From Trichobilharzia regenti (Eukaryota > Platyhelminthes > Trematoda > Strigeidida > Schistosomatidae): a DNA stretch of 64,000 nt. Both the position numbers and the translations under genes were made by a program. A model generated the notes under the pieces. It ran no database searches and was not told the origin of the DNA. It saw only the letters and a list, made by a program, of their open reading frames with translations. Of this stretch, positions 1-10,924 are shown piece by piece (within the stretch, counting starts at the first letter, position 1; every line of letters starts with the position of its first letter). The stretch is taken from NCBI GenBank assembly GCA_944472135.2, contig OX235270.1, positions 142,863,632-142,927,631 on the forward strand, read 5' to 3'.

Positions 1-600
1 GATCGAGGATATCAAAGCGAGGATCGAGAAAGCAAGGCAAGCTTTCGTTTTTCTCAAGTCTGTATGGAGATCAACAACACTCAGTATGACAAATAAGATC
101 CGGATTTTCAACTTCAATGTGAATTCAGCGCTACTTAACCTACGGATCACAGACTTCGTGCCACGCGGCGTCACGAAGGCCACTTCGAACAAATTGCAGA
201 CCTTCATTAACGGATATCTTCGCTCAATACTACTCAGGATCAGATGGCCGGTCAGGAAAGATCAGCAACAGGGTGGGATCTCTGGCACTGAGCGAACCAA
301 CCCATCAGGAACCACTTGTGCAAGAAATATGCAGGGCGAAATGGAGGTGAATTGGATCAGCCATACTCTGAAAAAGCAAACCATCAAGTGAGTGACATCA
401 CACGCCAGGCTCGCACTTTCTCTCTCTCTCTGTCGAGTGGAACCCAGCTGGGAAGCGACGAGTTGGTCATCAGGGCGAGGGTGGCATGAAGGAGATGATG
501 TGAAAGGAGATGAAAGCTTGTAGGCAGATGTGTAGCCAGGTGAAATCGTTGGCGGAGGACCGAACTCAATGGAGACATGCGGCTGAAGCTTCATGTTACT
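1..600 (+). mobile_element. RTE/SR2-like LINE, 3' fragment
   Basis: Decayed C-terminal part of an RTE-type reverse transcriptase plus the start of its 3' end. The translated text contains IEKARQAF, KIRIFNFNV, LQTFINGYLRSILL and IRWPVRKDQ, which recur in the other RTE copies of this window (19172-19378, 45115-45573). It runs off the left edge. Stops and frame changes make it non-functional. It ends near 600 in the phrase related to 'gctgaagc..catgtt' that marks the LINE 3' end elsewhere. Confidence 0.75.
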
Positions 601-1104
601 CTATTAATTAAAGGAAACAATAATTATACGGCTCTTCAGATGCATTATATCTTTGCACTGTTTTATCAAAATTCAGAAAAGGAACTAGCTGCTTTTTTAA
701 AAGGACAAACATTTAACGTGCTCAGCAGTGAGTTTTATTTCATCAACAAATACACAGTATGGTTTTTCTATATCACACTGATAAAACATAATAATACAGA
801 CGATATTATTATTATTATTATGAAATTAAAGTCTATGCAGATCGTAAAAATGTGCACATTTATAGAACAGGCGAAAATTACTATTATTCCACTTTTTCTA
901 TCTTCGGGTTGTCAAGAGAAATATATGCTGACAAATGATTGTATTCAGACGCTATATTTTCACAAGGATAGGTTCATCCGACCATTTATTGAATGATAAT
1001 GGAGAGTCCAGTGTTACATTAAATGTACCTTTTAGTACTGAATCAGCGACTGCAGGTGATAACTAAACAGATAAAGGAAAATAAAAGAGGGTAACCGATA
1101 AGAC
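601..1104. other. AT-rich stretch without recognised gene
   Basis: An open frame spans 577-996 (139 codons) but starts inside the LINE remnant and is Ile/Phe/Asn-rich with no recognisable motif. I regard it as chance. A short (ATT)n run lies near 805-820. Confidence 0.4.

Positions 1105-1143
<39 letters not shown>
1105..1143. repeat. (TA)n microsatellite
   Basis: About 39 bases of uninterrupted TA dinucleotides. From 1144 to 1630 I see only AT-rich sequence without a feature. Confidence 0.95.
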
Positions 1144-1146
<3 letters not shown>

Positions 1147-1631
1147 TGACTCATTCATGATTACAGTAATAACTCCTCATAGTTAATTTTATTATATATG
1201 AATATGAGTTATACGATAGGTAGGCGGTAGGTAAAAAATAAGAAGCACAGTTATCTTGAAAATTGTGACACTAATTTCCTAAACTCACTCAAAGCATATA
1301 ATAATTATAATAGCCTTATTCTGGAGAGTGTTTATATAATGTACGGAATTTTCAGCGGAGTTAATTGCATGATATTTTCTCCTCGTCAGGATCTTTAAAT
1401 TCGAAAGAAAAAAAAGTTAACTGACGGTAGATGCTGTGATACAATGCTGTCTGACCTTAAGCAACAACCAATCCATTGTGATATCGCTACTTTTAACGCC
1501 TTCGAGAAATGCACAATATTTGGTTGATAGGCAATTATAAAAAGTTCAGGAGTACGTTTTGTCACTTAAGGGGATTACCCACCAACAGTTATCTCATGTT
1601 TTCTTGTAAGGATTTTATTTGATTGGTTAGA

Positions 1632-2235
1632 ATTCATGGGCCATTGGATAGGGTCTCGCTGGCCTAATAGTTTACGAGCTCGCCTTGTAACCAGAAGGTC
1701 CTGGGTTCGACCTCCGGTGGATGCGTGAAGAGTCTTAAACTAGGACTTTCCTCCTCTTGTATTAGACAGGCTTTATATTTTGAAAGAAGAGTCTAGGGAG
1801 ATTTGTGCTTAAACTGCTCAGGGTAGTAACATTTGAAACTGTTGTAGAATTGGCTGGGGGTTTCATCAGCTGTTCAGTACTCCCAGGATTTCTAATGGTT
1901 CTCTAACCTATGTCAGCTCATGATGACATCCTCCAACCAATCAATCAAATTCCTACAAACCAATACTTGCATATCAATGAGATGTTCACTCGCGACTGGC
2001 CCTATTCAGATAGGTAGGGATCGGGCTTCAGTGGCTTAATGGTCTACCAGATGGCCTTATAACCAATAGATCCTCGGTTCAAACTCCGGTGGGTATTTAC
2101 TGCTTATGAATCCCGAACCAGGATGAAACAGCTGTCCAGCATTCCAAGTTTTTTCCAACAGTTCTCTAACCAAAATCAGATGATGATGAAGTTCTGTACC
2201 CAGTCGAATCCCTTCAAACCAACACTTGAATCTGA
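1632..2235 (+). mobile_element. SINE C, tandem copy of about two units
   Basis: Two head-to-tail SINE C units. Each has a tRNA-like head with an A-box-like tract (ggcttaatggtctac in the second) and a B box (gggttcgacc; cggttcaaac), followed by the hammerhead-like segment and the tail 'tcagctcatgatgacatcct'. The first ribozyme segment is split by about 110 unrelated bases at 1760-1868. The copy ends in the family tail 'caaaccaacacttgaat' at about 2235. Confidence 0.75.
2095..2142 (+). ncRNA. Hammerhead-like ribozyme motif (degenerate), SINE C
   Basis: Core reads CTTATGA (family form CTGAAGA), then stem II ATCC/GGAT perfectly paired, GAAA, palindromic stem III ACAGCTGT and cleavage triplet GTC. 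The conserved G of CUGA is T, so it is probably inactive. Confidence 0.5.
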
Positions 2236-2689
2236 AAAATATAAATTTTACTTATATCACTACGTGAACATAGCAACAAACTGTGACGCTACAATCGGCT
2301 TCGTTGTTAGGATAAGCTAGATTGTCGTCCGTGCGTAAATGAACACTCCTGTCATCCTCAAATCTTGATAAAATCAGGCACGAAATGTCTAGTGAAACGT
2401 CTTGTTAGGCAACAGTAATCATTTCATCGGTTTAAATTTTTCATTTGTACTGCTAAAGCGTAGACTGCTGTTTTCTATTTTCAAAGGCATTTCACCCCAA
2501 CAAGTAGCAATAATATGCTTGCAAAATCTCTAATTCTGAGAAAGTATGGTTACAGTCAGATATGCTGAGAATGTGGCTATTTTTATACCACCATTTTCCC
2601 TCCTCTGCGACGATCGGCTCCGAAATTCGGTTTAACTGTAGCTTTCACCCATCTGAAAGATCTAACAATAATCTATTCCCTCGTGAACT
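2236..2689. other. No recognised feature
   Basis: Unassigned AT-rich DNA between two SINE C copies. Small open frames (2123-2320, 2562-2762) overlap the repeats and show no protein motif. Confidence 0.4.
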
Positions 2690-2766
2690 GACACCAGTTA
2701 GAGAACGGATGGAGGACTTAGAAGTACTGGACAATTGTTTCGTCTTAATTTTGGACTCTTGAGCAG
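2690..2766 (-). mobile_element. SINE C partial copy with hammerhead-like core
   Basis: On the minus strand 'gtactgctcaagagtcc' is followed by a paired arm, GAAA, ACAATTGT and GTC, then CAGTAC. Stem III differs from other copies at two symmetric positions (CAGCTG to CAATTG) yet stays palindromic, as expected for a paired stem. The core has CTCAAGA, so it is damaged. Confidence 0.55.
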
Positions 2767-2940
2767 TACGCACCATTACCCATTCTGTTTCACTCTTATA
2801 CTTGTCAGACTGTATTGATTCTCTTCACTCATCTTCTTGTCTACCTTTATGGGATATTTGGAAGGTGGCAACTCGAACTGCTGCACTTCGGTGCCAAGTT
2901 CTATGTTGAATCCAGACAGACAGACAGACGCACCCAACAC
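2767..2940 (+). mobile_element. LINE family E, 3' terminal fragment
   Basis: Matches the 3' end of the LINE remnant at 10925-11660: 'cattacccattctgtttc' through 'ctgcacttcggtgccaag', ending in a (CAGA)n tail at 2920-2936. A microsatellite tail is typical of RTE-type LINEs. Only the 3' untranslated end is present. Confidence 0.65.
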
Positions 2941-4199
2941 AGGGATTCAAACCGATGAAATCAAATCCCTGAACACCGACACCTGAATAATCTGTTCAAT
3001 TAAACTTTAAATTGTGCAGTGGCTTTAAGTGACTATGTTCTATGTTAGATTTTACGCTTTTTTCAGTCGCTACAGAGTTCATCTTTCACTGAAAATATCT
3101 TCTAGGTATTCTAACAAAAATAATTATTAAATTATGAAACTCAAACTGTCAAAAAATAAAAAATATTATTTTTAAAACAAACGGGTAAAAGTGTGCTAAG
3201 AAACCATAAAACGCCAAACTGAAATACAAAACAAACACTGAAAACACTTTCCAACAAATACATTATATATATATCAACATGATTAGATGTGTGTTATGCA
3301 CGTCGAAGTGCAAAAGGTGCTGTTCGACATCTTCCAGGCAGAGTGGCGTTAAATGTATCCAGACGTAGGCAACTTTGAACACATGGTGCAATCTGTTAAA
3401 ATTAATCATTATATGCGCTAGAATTATGAGCATTCAAAGTGTAACTAACGCTTAATGAACCCTAAATATATATATATATATATATGTACCACGTTAGCAC
3501 AGAGCTATTCGGTTACCCCCAACCATTCAATATCATCAAAGCAATGTGCACCATTATAGCGAGCTACCTAAAATGGTGGCCGCATTGCAAACTTGACTGA
3601 CAGAATTCAGTCTGCACCAAAAAGATAGGCCTAGACACATCACGCTACTTACCAGTGTTCAATCAGAAAATTCCTTGTTGCTTATGCTTCCCGGTCAACC
3701 AACTAAACCTCAGTGTCGGACAATCGAAGGCAACTGTCGCTAAAAGTATGCTTTTTTGGTGATACACTCTCCAAGTCACTAAATCATAAACAAGCAATCA
3801 CTGACTTGACAGTTGTTTTGAAAATCCTCATCTTGTTCTTTATACTGAGTGCAGTAGATTTTCATGCTGATTTCAAATGAATGAAGATCTGTTTTGCTTT
3901 ATTGATCCTGGCTGACTTTGACACCCTTATCCAAGAAATCGCATGTAGTTGAAACAATGCCGCTTAGATAAGTGAGAGAGTTGACTCCCACTGACTTTAT
4001 CTCACTGATGGTGGTTGATTATTGTTGTTGTGTTTAGTTAAGGTATCGTCATTGCTTCTACCCTCTCTACGTTCACTATAAATTCTGTCTTTGTTAGTGG
4101 CTTTTCTCGGTGGATGCTGTCATTATATTCGATCAGTCTTCATAATCCTTATGCACAAGGCCATTTCTTTCTTATACTGAAATGACTGGTTATTTCAAA
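2941..4199. repeat. Mostly unassigned; contains low-copy repeat F (about 3505-3670)
   Basis: The segment with 'gacagaattcagtctgcacc' and 'atcacgctacttaccagtgt' is also found, diverged, at 23440-23650 and 35225-35345. I do not recognise it. A TA run lies at 3466-3487. No gene is visible in the rest. Confidence 0.4.
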
Positions 4200-4800
4200 G
4201 GTATACACACGAAAAATATCTAATGGGCGTCTTCCAAAAGAAACGATAGCCACGAAACTTCATCAAAAGACATCTAACACCCCCCCACACACACAGCCAA
4301 CCCGCCAAATCAAAGGCCGCCAAGGAAAACACAAAGAAAATTGTCTTATCATATATAAAGAACGTCTTCGAAATTATCGCAAGGCTATTCAAACCTTTCG
4401 GAGTTGATGTCGCCTACAAAACAACGAAACCACTTCACTCAGCTCTGTGTCAGCTAAAAAGTACTTAACGGAAAAAGAAGATTAAAACCAACATCATCTA
4501 CAAAATAAATTGCAACGACTGAGATCAATGCTACATTGACTAAAGTGGACAACTTCGTCGTCTTCGCATTCATGAACATAAAATAGCCGTCAAAAGACAT
4601 GACATACATTCTCTCATATTACTGTATACAGACAAACATAAACATCGATTTGACGTTCAAATATTAAACAGAGGAAATACTGAGAATGCCAGAGAATTTT
4701 CGTGAGCCTAGTATTCTAGTGAATTGGCGATCACAACAGGCACATTGATGTAGATAAAATATACCAATCCATATGGGGAAAACATCATGTACAAAAAGTC
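4200..4800 (+). mobile_element. Penelope-like element remnant, GIY-YIG region
   Basis: The plus-strand translation contains NIIYKINCND, then a QCYID stretch in place of the usual YIG, then RIHEHKIAVKRHD and KHRFDVQILNRGNT. This order is that of the C-terminal GIY-YIG endonuclease of Penelope-like retroelements. Frame breaks and stops occur throughout, so it is a relic. Confidence 0.65.
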
Positions 4801-4867
4801 AGACTTCAGGTCAAGTAGATGGTGTGATAAAAGACAAAAGCAACCAATCACTTTCACTATCATTTTT

Positions 4868-5064
4868 ATTTATTTACTTTATTTTTGATTACAGCTTGAT
4901 TCCACACTGTATTTTTTTGGTACAAGTATGGAATTTTCATCATGGGTATCGGTGGCCCAAATTTTGCAGGCCAACCATAGATATCAGGTGTGCGTCGGCA
5001 GGGGATCGAACCTCGGACCATGTGCATGGTCGGCGAGAGTCCTAACCCCTGTGCCACCGACGCG
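4868..5064 (-). mobile_element. SINE A (tRNA-headed) copy
   Basis: On the minus strand the head 'gcgtcggtggcacaggggtt' gives the A box and 'gaggttcgatccc' the B box of a pol III promoter. A body 'cacacctgatatctatgg' follows, then the LINE-like tail 'aattccatacttgtacc..tacagtgtggaatcaagctg' and an A/T-rich 3' end at 4868. Six further copies occur in the window. Confidence 0.85.
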
Positions 5065-6261
5065 CTAGGAGAAGAGATGATTAACACACGCGTGGACAAT
5101 TTTAAAAGCTCACTTCGAACTGAAGTATGTGCTGAAGATGTTGTCTAGTAAGGCAATGAAAGCTTCACAAGTAAGTCATCTAGCTCAGAGAACACAACTG
5201 CACGCGAATCATCCACGTGAGCTACAAATCTTCTCTATTTTGTAGAAATATTAACTCTGTTTTAACAGTGCCTGTAAGAACAGCCACAGAAGCACAGCAT
5301 CTCCGTGAGAAATTATGCACACCTGAGGTGGGGAACAATACTTTATCAATAAAAAAAATACATTTATATGTGGATAGTGCAAAATGTTCCAGATAAAAGC
5401 TGAACTGGTTGCAGCTTGGATACCACTTGGCAACCCAATGTTGAGCATTTTTGATTTGTAGACAGTTTTGAGAGAAAAGCGAGTAGGTGTTGATTTATTC
5501 CTTCCACACCCTGTGTAAGTGCATAGTGTGTGTCATAAAACAAAGCCATTTTATTTATTCATTTAAAAAAAACACAACTAAAATCTACCTTATCTACCAC
5601 GCCTCATATAACAGAAGAAATGATACTATTTGGTGCAGATAGCAAAATTGTTATATACCAATATAAAAATAAATAAATAAATGTTGAACAAAAGCAAATC
5701 AATCGAGAATATTACTGGCGTCAACTATGCACGTCTGAGTCATATTCATCGTATGTCAGCATTTTCATTAATTTAATTTGATTAGTTGTTAACTAGATAG
5801 ATTCTTGTTCGTTTTTGTTTTGACTATATTTTTTCTCTTCTTCTTAGTTTGTTTGTTGCAGTGATGTCGCCAGTTTTGAATGGAATATGAAACAAAAAAT
5901 GCAAAACTGCGTATTCCAGTGAATCGTACAGTAAAGGTATTTTCAGCATTTTTGAGAAATATAAATATGGGTGGTCTGCGAGACTTTGTGATTAATTCCG
6001 TATTACTATTACTTCAGGAATAATATATCTCATTAATTGAATTTTCTATCAACTTAGCTAGTTTACATTTCACTATAAATTAGTATGCCAAAAACAGTAT
6101 ACTGACTGTGTGTGACACTGGATTCCAACGTGATTAGATGCTGTCGACTAAGATTACAGTTCACTACATTCAAATAATAGTAATAATGTAGTGTAAAAGA
6201 CGATTAATTTGGGAGGAAATCTTGTACTAAGAAGTATTTAACTGCATTACATTCTTATTCA
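5065..6261. other. No recognised feature
   Basis: About 1.2 kb of AT-rich sequence. The largest open frames (5251-5448, 5364-5549, minus) lack any recognisable motif. Confidence 0.4.
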
Positions 6262-7190
6262 TTATATTATTGTCCCCTTGGTTTCCTAGTGGAACATAGG
6301 GCTTCAACTGCCCGTCTCCACTTGCCAATTCTGTCTTCCTTCTGCTGTACTTTTCACCTGCATCCATGTTAGTCCATACTGTTTCAACTCCTCTTCACAC
6401 GATCTCCTCCATGTCACACTTGCACTGACGTCCCCCTCTCCGCTTCCCTTTCGGCCTGGTTCCACTCAAGCCATGGTCTGACGCGCGCGCGATGTCACCC
6501 AGTGGCGGCCTTCTCAGCGAGTGTCCAATTCATCTCAATCCACCTTCTCCTGCATATTTGTTGGTTGGTGATTGGTTCTTGTTTTGTTTGTTCCCATAGT
6601 TTCTTGGTGGTGATTCTTTCCGGCTCGGCCATCTGATCTTCAGTATAGAGTCAGCGAAGACAGTTGTTGATAAAGGTCTGGTATGCAACAGGCTGTTGGA
6701 AATATTCTTTGTGACCCTACCGCCGAGTTTCTGATCCGTATAGAAGAACTGACAGACTTGACGTTTGTATTGAAAATTCGACTGAATTTTGTTGTTGACG
6801 GTGAGTGACGAAGATTTCCAGATTGGTTTCAGGTTGATGAATGTGTTTCGCGCCTTCCCGATTCTCACTCGATTTGACATCCTCGTCCGTTCCGACTTCC
6901 TGTAGTTGAGACAATGCTCCCTAGATAAGCGAGTGAAGTAACCTCTTTCAAATCCCTCCCATTGATAGTGATTTGGCGCTGGATATTGCTGCTGCTGTTG
7001 TTGTTGGTTGGTTATTTTCATCACCGCCATCATGTCAATGTTCGCCTGGAGTCCTATCTTCGCTAACTGCTTCTTTGACTAGTTTGTCGGTTTTCGTTTG
7101 TAAGTCTTCGATTTTGTGTGTGTGACATCAAACATAAATCATCCACGCGCGAAATCCACGTCTTCTAGGTTTTTCATGTCAGTTCAGAAT
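6262..7190 (-). mobile_element. RTE/SR2-like LINE, 3' half
   Basis: Minus-strand RTE remnant from the catalytic RT motif to the 3' end at 6262 (ATT-rich). The frame 7033-6530 (167 aa) carries ITNQQQQQQQ, IGKARNTFINLKPIWKSSSL and ILKIRWPSRKE. At 7140-7160 the DFADD motif is interrupted by four extra bases (CGTG), shared with the copies at 9324 and 45580. Confidence 0.8.
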
Positions 7191-8124
7191 TACACTAAAA
7201 CAAGTGAAATCTGTTATCTCTCATTACTTCACTGTTCTGAAATACCCAACTTCTCGCTTACTGCAACGACTCTAAATGAAGTCTCCTTGTGATGTAATTA
7301 AGAACACGTAAGTCAGATGACTTATTTCTTGTAATTGAATATTTTTAGGATTCTTCGATAATTTAAAACCTTCATCCGTATATATATATATAACAAGACA
7401 TCACTTATGCATTTATGATTCTGGAAACAACAAACAGTATAGCACATGCAACAAGGAGTTTATTGCTATCGTAGTAACTGACAAATGTCTGGAATCGATT
7501 GCTTTCGATTAAAGTGCTCATTACATTCTTTTGCAAACTCTGAGTGGCTTGAAGCATTCAACATTTCTGCTTCCGAAATAACTTCGCTCATAGTATGAGT
7601 TTTGTCGCCAGCAATACTTTGACACTGACTGAAATTAGTAGAGAATTCAGAATGCTCACAAACAGTATCTAATCTGAATTGTTGTTGTTGTTGTTGCTAG
7701 GTGGCTGGAGATGGTTGATAGAAAGCCTTGTACCTAGGTGTCATGTTCATAGGCGCTTACTAGTCAGCAAAGGTAATCTCAGCGAAACTAATGCTCCATC
7801 AGAGAGATTCGAACCCGCTTCACTAATCCCTGCAATCACAGACATTACTCTTGAGCTATTCAGTATCGCAAATGGCCTCTTGTAGAACTGTAATGGATAT
7901 CGGAATGGGATGGTAGGTAGTCGATGGATATGTGGTGGTAAGAAAATTAGCACGTTAGTCCCGCGGGACAAGTGTCTGATGGAATCCAATCTGCGCCTAC
8001 ATCAAGGAGTAGATGCATGACATTAGTCACTCCCAAGTGTGTATTCAAAGCATATAATCTATTATATAAAATAAAAATTTCCTGAAATTCTCTCTGCATT
8101 TATATTTTTACGAGTTGATCACGG
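7191..8124. other. No recognised gene; microsatellites
   Basis: A short TA run at 7379-7394 and a (TTG)n run at 7679-7697. The segment 7740-8000 contains a tRNA-like 'gagagattcgaacccgc' on the plus strand that may be another SINE relic; I could not place it in a family. Confidence 0.35.
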
Positions 8125-8275
8125 ATTGATATAAATTGGAGAACCATTGAAAACCAGGGAGTACTGGACAGCTGTTTCATCCTAGTTCGGGAATCATAAG
8201 CAGTATGCACACACCAGCAGGTTTCGAACCCAAGATCTTCCTTACAAACCAAATATAGAAAGCAGATATATTTAT
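8125..8275 (-). mobile_element. SINE C partial copy (subfamily with 'gagttgatcacggattg' end)
   Basis: Minus-strand copy with B-box 'gggttcgaaacc', hammerhead-like core CTTATGA with GAAA, ACAGCTGT and GTC at 8206-8161, then the tail. It shares the rare 'acgagttgatcacggattga' end with the foldback at 47822. Confidence 0.65.
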
Positions 8276-8276
8276 T

Positions 8277-8456
8277 TACTTTTTAAAATATTTTTGGTTA
8301 TAGTTTGATTCTACACAGTATTTTGGTACAGGTATGGAAAATTAAGCATGTGAATTTAGCAGGCCGACCATTATTATCAGGTGTGCGTCAACCGGGAATC
8401 GAACTCCGGACCATGTGCATGGTCGGCAAGAGTCCTAACCACTGTGCCACCGACGC
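8277..8456 (-). mobile_element. SINE A copy
   Basis: Minus-strand head 'gcgtcggtggcacagtggtt', B box 'gagttcgattccc', shortened body, and tail 'taccaaaatactgtgtagaa'. It abuts a SINE C fragment. Confidence 0.85.
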
Positions 8457-8479
8457 AAATGTTTGTTTTGACAATTGGC

Positions 8480-8690
8480 AGAAGTTGGAATTCATGGACC
8501 GGGTCTCAGTAGCTGAATAAGTTGTGATCTCGTCTTTTAACCAGAAGGTCCTGAGGTAAAACTGATCCAGAGTCCCAAGCCAGAACGAAACAGCTGTCCA
8601 GTACTTCTATGGTCTTCGACGGTTCTGTAACTCATATCAACTCATGATAAAGCCTGTAACCAGTCAAATCCCTGCAAACCAATAAAAACT
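8480..8690 (+). mobile_element. SINE C copy, degenerate
   Basis: Plus strand: 'accgggtctcagtagctgaa', 'aaccagaaggtcctg', then 'agagtcccaagccagaac', 'gaaacagctgtccagtact' and the tail 'ccctgcaaaccaata'. The B box and ribozyme core are eroded. Confidence 0.65.
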
Positions 8691-8754
8691 CCTCTAGTTT
8701 TCCAGATGGTCCTAAGCCTGGGAAAAAAGGGAAGATGGATGTAGGGCCAGTGTT

Positions 8755-9055
8755 CGTACTCTGAGAAAGAGACCCAACCAAAAACCTTTTGCCCAACAAA
8801 TATTTACAAAATAAAATGGAGATCGATCAAACACGCACTGGGCAGGTTGTTGGGTGGCATCGCGTACTGTGCCGTCATTCAAGTGAAACACGAATCACAG
8901 ACGATGAGACAGGCATCCAACGGCAAAGTGTAGGGGATCATGTGAAGAGGAGATGGAAGCCTTTAGACAACCACGGGGCGAGATAAACTGGACTGCAGGG
9001 AACAGGACAAATGACGTGCTACTGTAGTCTTATGTTCCACAGGGAACCTAAGATA
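8755..9055 (+). mobile_element. RTE-like LINE 3' end
   Basis: Translated pieces NKYLQNKMEID and RRWKPLDNHGAR correspond to the last part of the RTE ORF (NKYAGEGG and the final helical segment in other copies). The copy ends with 'cttatgttccacagggaacc', the LINE terminal phrase, followed by a short TA run. Confidence 0.6.
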
Positions 9056-9214
9056 TATATGTATATATAACACTATGACGTGCCTCAATTCTTTATCAGC
9101 TTTATTCAACAGCTGGCTATATCACAATGCCACATGTCATGCGGTCCACAGATGAAAACTCACAGAAGCCTTTGAAGTGAATACATGAATCAAAAAAAGG
9201 CTGCATATTATTAG

Positions 9215-9592
9215 CGATGCAATTTTTAATTGTGGTTGACTGGATTATGCGTCAGATTGTGGAGAGCTGGGAGACAAGAATAAGCTAGATCACCGATAAG
9301 AAGACTCTAGAAGATCTGAAATTTGCGCGTGAATGATTTATCTCTAATGTCACACCATGACATCTTCATCCGTTCCGAATACCAGTAGTTGAGACTGTGC
9401 TTCGTCGCCACATTAGCCAAAGAAGTAACCTCATCCAAATCTCTCCTGTTGGTGGTGATTGGTACCGGTTGCTGCTGCTGTTGTTGTTGGTTGGTTATTT
9501 TCATCACCTCCGTCATGTCAATGTTCGCCTGGAGTCCTACCATCAGCACTAAACTCTTCAGCCAGTTTATTATTTCTTCCAATGAAACTATA
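9215..9592 (+). mobile_element. RTE-like LINE with inverted segment
   Basis: 9215-9350 reads forward (VDWIMRQ, then KFARE from a DFADD motif with the extra CGTG). At about 9355 the orientation flips: 9592-9355 reads on the minus strand as EEIINWLKSLVLM, VMKITNQQQQQQQ and DEVTSLANVATKHSLNY, the region that should follow. This is a 5'-inversion-like rearrangement. Confidence 0.65.
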
Positions 9593-9599
9593 TTGTTCT

Positions 9600-9775
9600 C
9601 CGTTATTACTATTCCTTTGTCTCATACCTCTGTTTACTGTCTCTAGTATGCATTTCTTTTACTTTCTTCTCTTGCTTTATGTGCTACATGAAGTGTGGGG
9701 ACTCAAACTGCAGCACATCGGTGCGAAGTTTTATGTCGGAAAACAGACAGAAACAGACAATGTCACACAAACTCG
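9600..9775 (+). mobile_element. LINE family E, 3' terminal fragment
   Basis: Contains 'gggactcaaactgcagcaca' and 'gtgcgaagttttatgtcgga', then an imperfect (CAGA) tail, matching 2767-2940 and the minus strand of 10925-11180. It sits between two oppositely oriented RTE pieces. Confidence 0.6.
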
Positions 9776-10322
9776 AAGACTTGTAGCCGAGAAATAATAA
9801 ACTGGCTGAAGAGTTTGGTGCTGATTGATTGTAGGACTCCAGTTGAACATAGAGAAGACCGAGGTGATGAAGATAACGAACCAACGACCACCAACAGCAA
9901 CAACAACAACCGGTACCAATCACCATCAACAGGAGAGATTTGAATGAGGTTACTTCTTTCGCTAATGCGGCGACGAAGCACAGTCTCAACCACTGGTATT
10001 CGGAACGGATGAAGATGTCAAAGCCGACCAGAATCAGAAAGGCAACACACATACGTCTTCATCAACCTGAAACCAGTTTGGAAATATTCTGTGTTCCGCC
10101 TCAGTGTAAACAACAAGATTCAGATTTTTTAACACAAATGTGAAGTCAGTCAGTCAATTCTTCTATACGGGTCAGAGACTTGGCCAGCGTGTCATGAAAA
10201 GTTACAGACTTTTATCAACAGCTGCCTTCGATGGCTCCATACTGACGATCAATTGGCTAGCCAACCAGAAAGAATTAGTGACAAGAAACTCTGACTGGGA
10301 ACAAATCAACGAAGAGCAGATA

Positions 10323-10628
10323 TGATTTGATTGATTGGTTACTGGATTTCATCATGAGCTGACACTAATTAGAGAACCATTGGAAAACCTGGGAGTACTG
10401 GACAGCTATTTCGTCCTAGTGCTCGGGACTCTTCATCAGTATGCATCCACCACCAAGGTTCGAACCCAAGACCTTCTGGTTACAAGGCGAGCTCATATAT
10501 CATTAAACCTAACCTACCTGAATAGGGCAAGTCGCTACTGAGCATCTCATTGTCATTCAAGTGTTGGTTTGTAGGGATTTGATTGGTTTCAGGATTTCAT
10601 CATGAGCTGACACGAGTAGATTGTTCAG
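10323..10628 (-). mobile_element. SINE C, more than one unit in tandem, nested in a LINE
   Basis: Minus-strand head with B box 'gggttcgaacc', ribozyme-like core and tail at 10330-10500. A second tail piece (10555-10618: 'gttggtttgtagggatttga') follows in the same orientation, so the insert holds more than one unit. The 6-bp flank 'cagata' suggests a short target-site duplication. Confidence 0.7.
10395..10443 (-). ncRNA. Hammerhead-like ribozyme motif, SINE C
   Basis: Minus strand: ATACTG, then ATGAAGA (family CTGAAGA, so the first C is A), stem II GTCC/GGAC closed by a longer loop, GAAA, ATAGCTGT, GTC and CAGTAC. All other core bases are in place. One substitution separates it from a canonical hammerhead core. 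Confidence 0.55.
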
Positions 10629-10924
10629 ATAATGTGTGGGAGAAAATGGAGATGAGTCGGGCATACGTTGAGAAAGCCGTTGAATAATATGACACACAAT
10701 GGATACCAGCAGTCGAGTAGAATTTGAATGGCAAGTGACGAGTGGGTTATGACATGGAGGACATTGTCTGGCGAGGAGAATATGAGAGATTATGGTAAAT
10801 CTTGGAGCTAACCAGCTGAATAGCAGAAAATAGAAAATGGAGATGTGTTGTTGAATTCCTGAGGTTCCACTCCGACCCAAAGGAATGAGATGATATTAGT
10901 GGTCATAGAATTATATGGTCAGAC

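Larger units (their letters stand above)
9785..10890 (+). mobile_element. RTE-like LINE 3' half, split by a SINE C insertion
   Basis: Starts EIINWLKSLVLI at 9795 and continues through ETSLEIF, QFFYTGQRLGQRV and ILTINWLANQKE to about 10322. It resumes at 10629 with 'gtgtgggagaaaatggagat' and runs to the 3' phrase near 10890. The missing middle is exactly where SINE C (10323-10628) was inserted; 'cagata' occurs on both sides (10317, 10626). Its first 230 bases are an inverted copy of 9355-9592. Confidence 0.75.

Noticed and set aside
577..996. 139-codon plus-strand ORF
   Set aside because: Begins within LINE sequence, low-complexity Ile/Phe/Asn-rich, no motif; AT-rich DNA readily gives such frames.
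1632..2235. CRISPR-like or satellite array from the repeated SINE C segments
   Set aside because: Units are long, diverged, dispersed on both strands and carry tRNA-like promoters; no spacer pattern.
6530..7033. 167-codon minus-strand ORF as a glutamine-rich host protein
   Set aside because: It is the RTE LINE reading frame; the QQQQQ run and KARNTFINLKPIWK recur in the other LINE copies.
9389..10052. Several overlapping ORFs with cysteine or glutamine runs
   Set aside because: Shadows of LINE fragments; runs come from (CTG/TTG)n within the RTE coding region.
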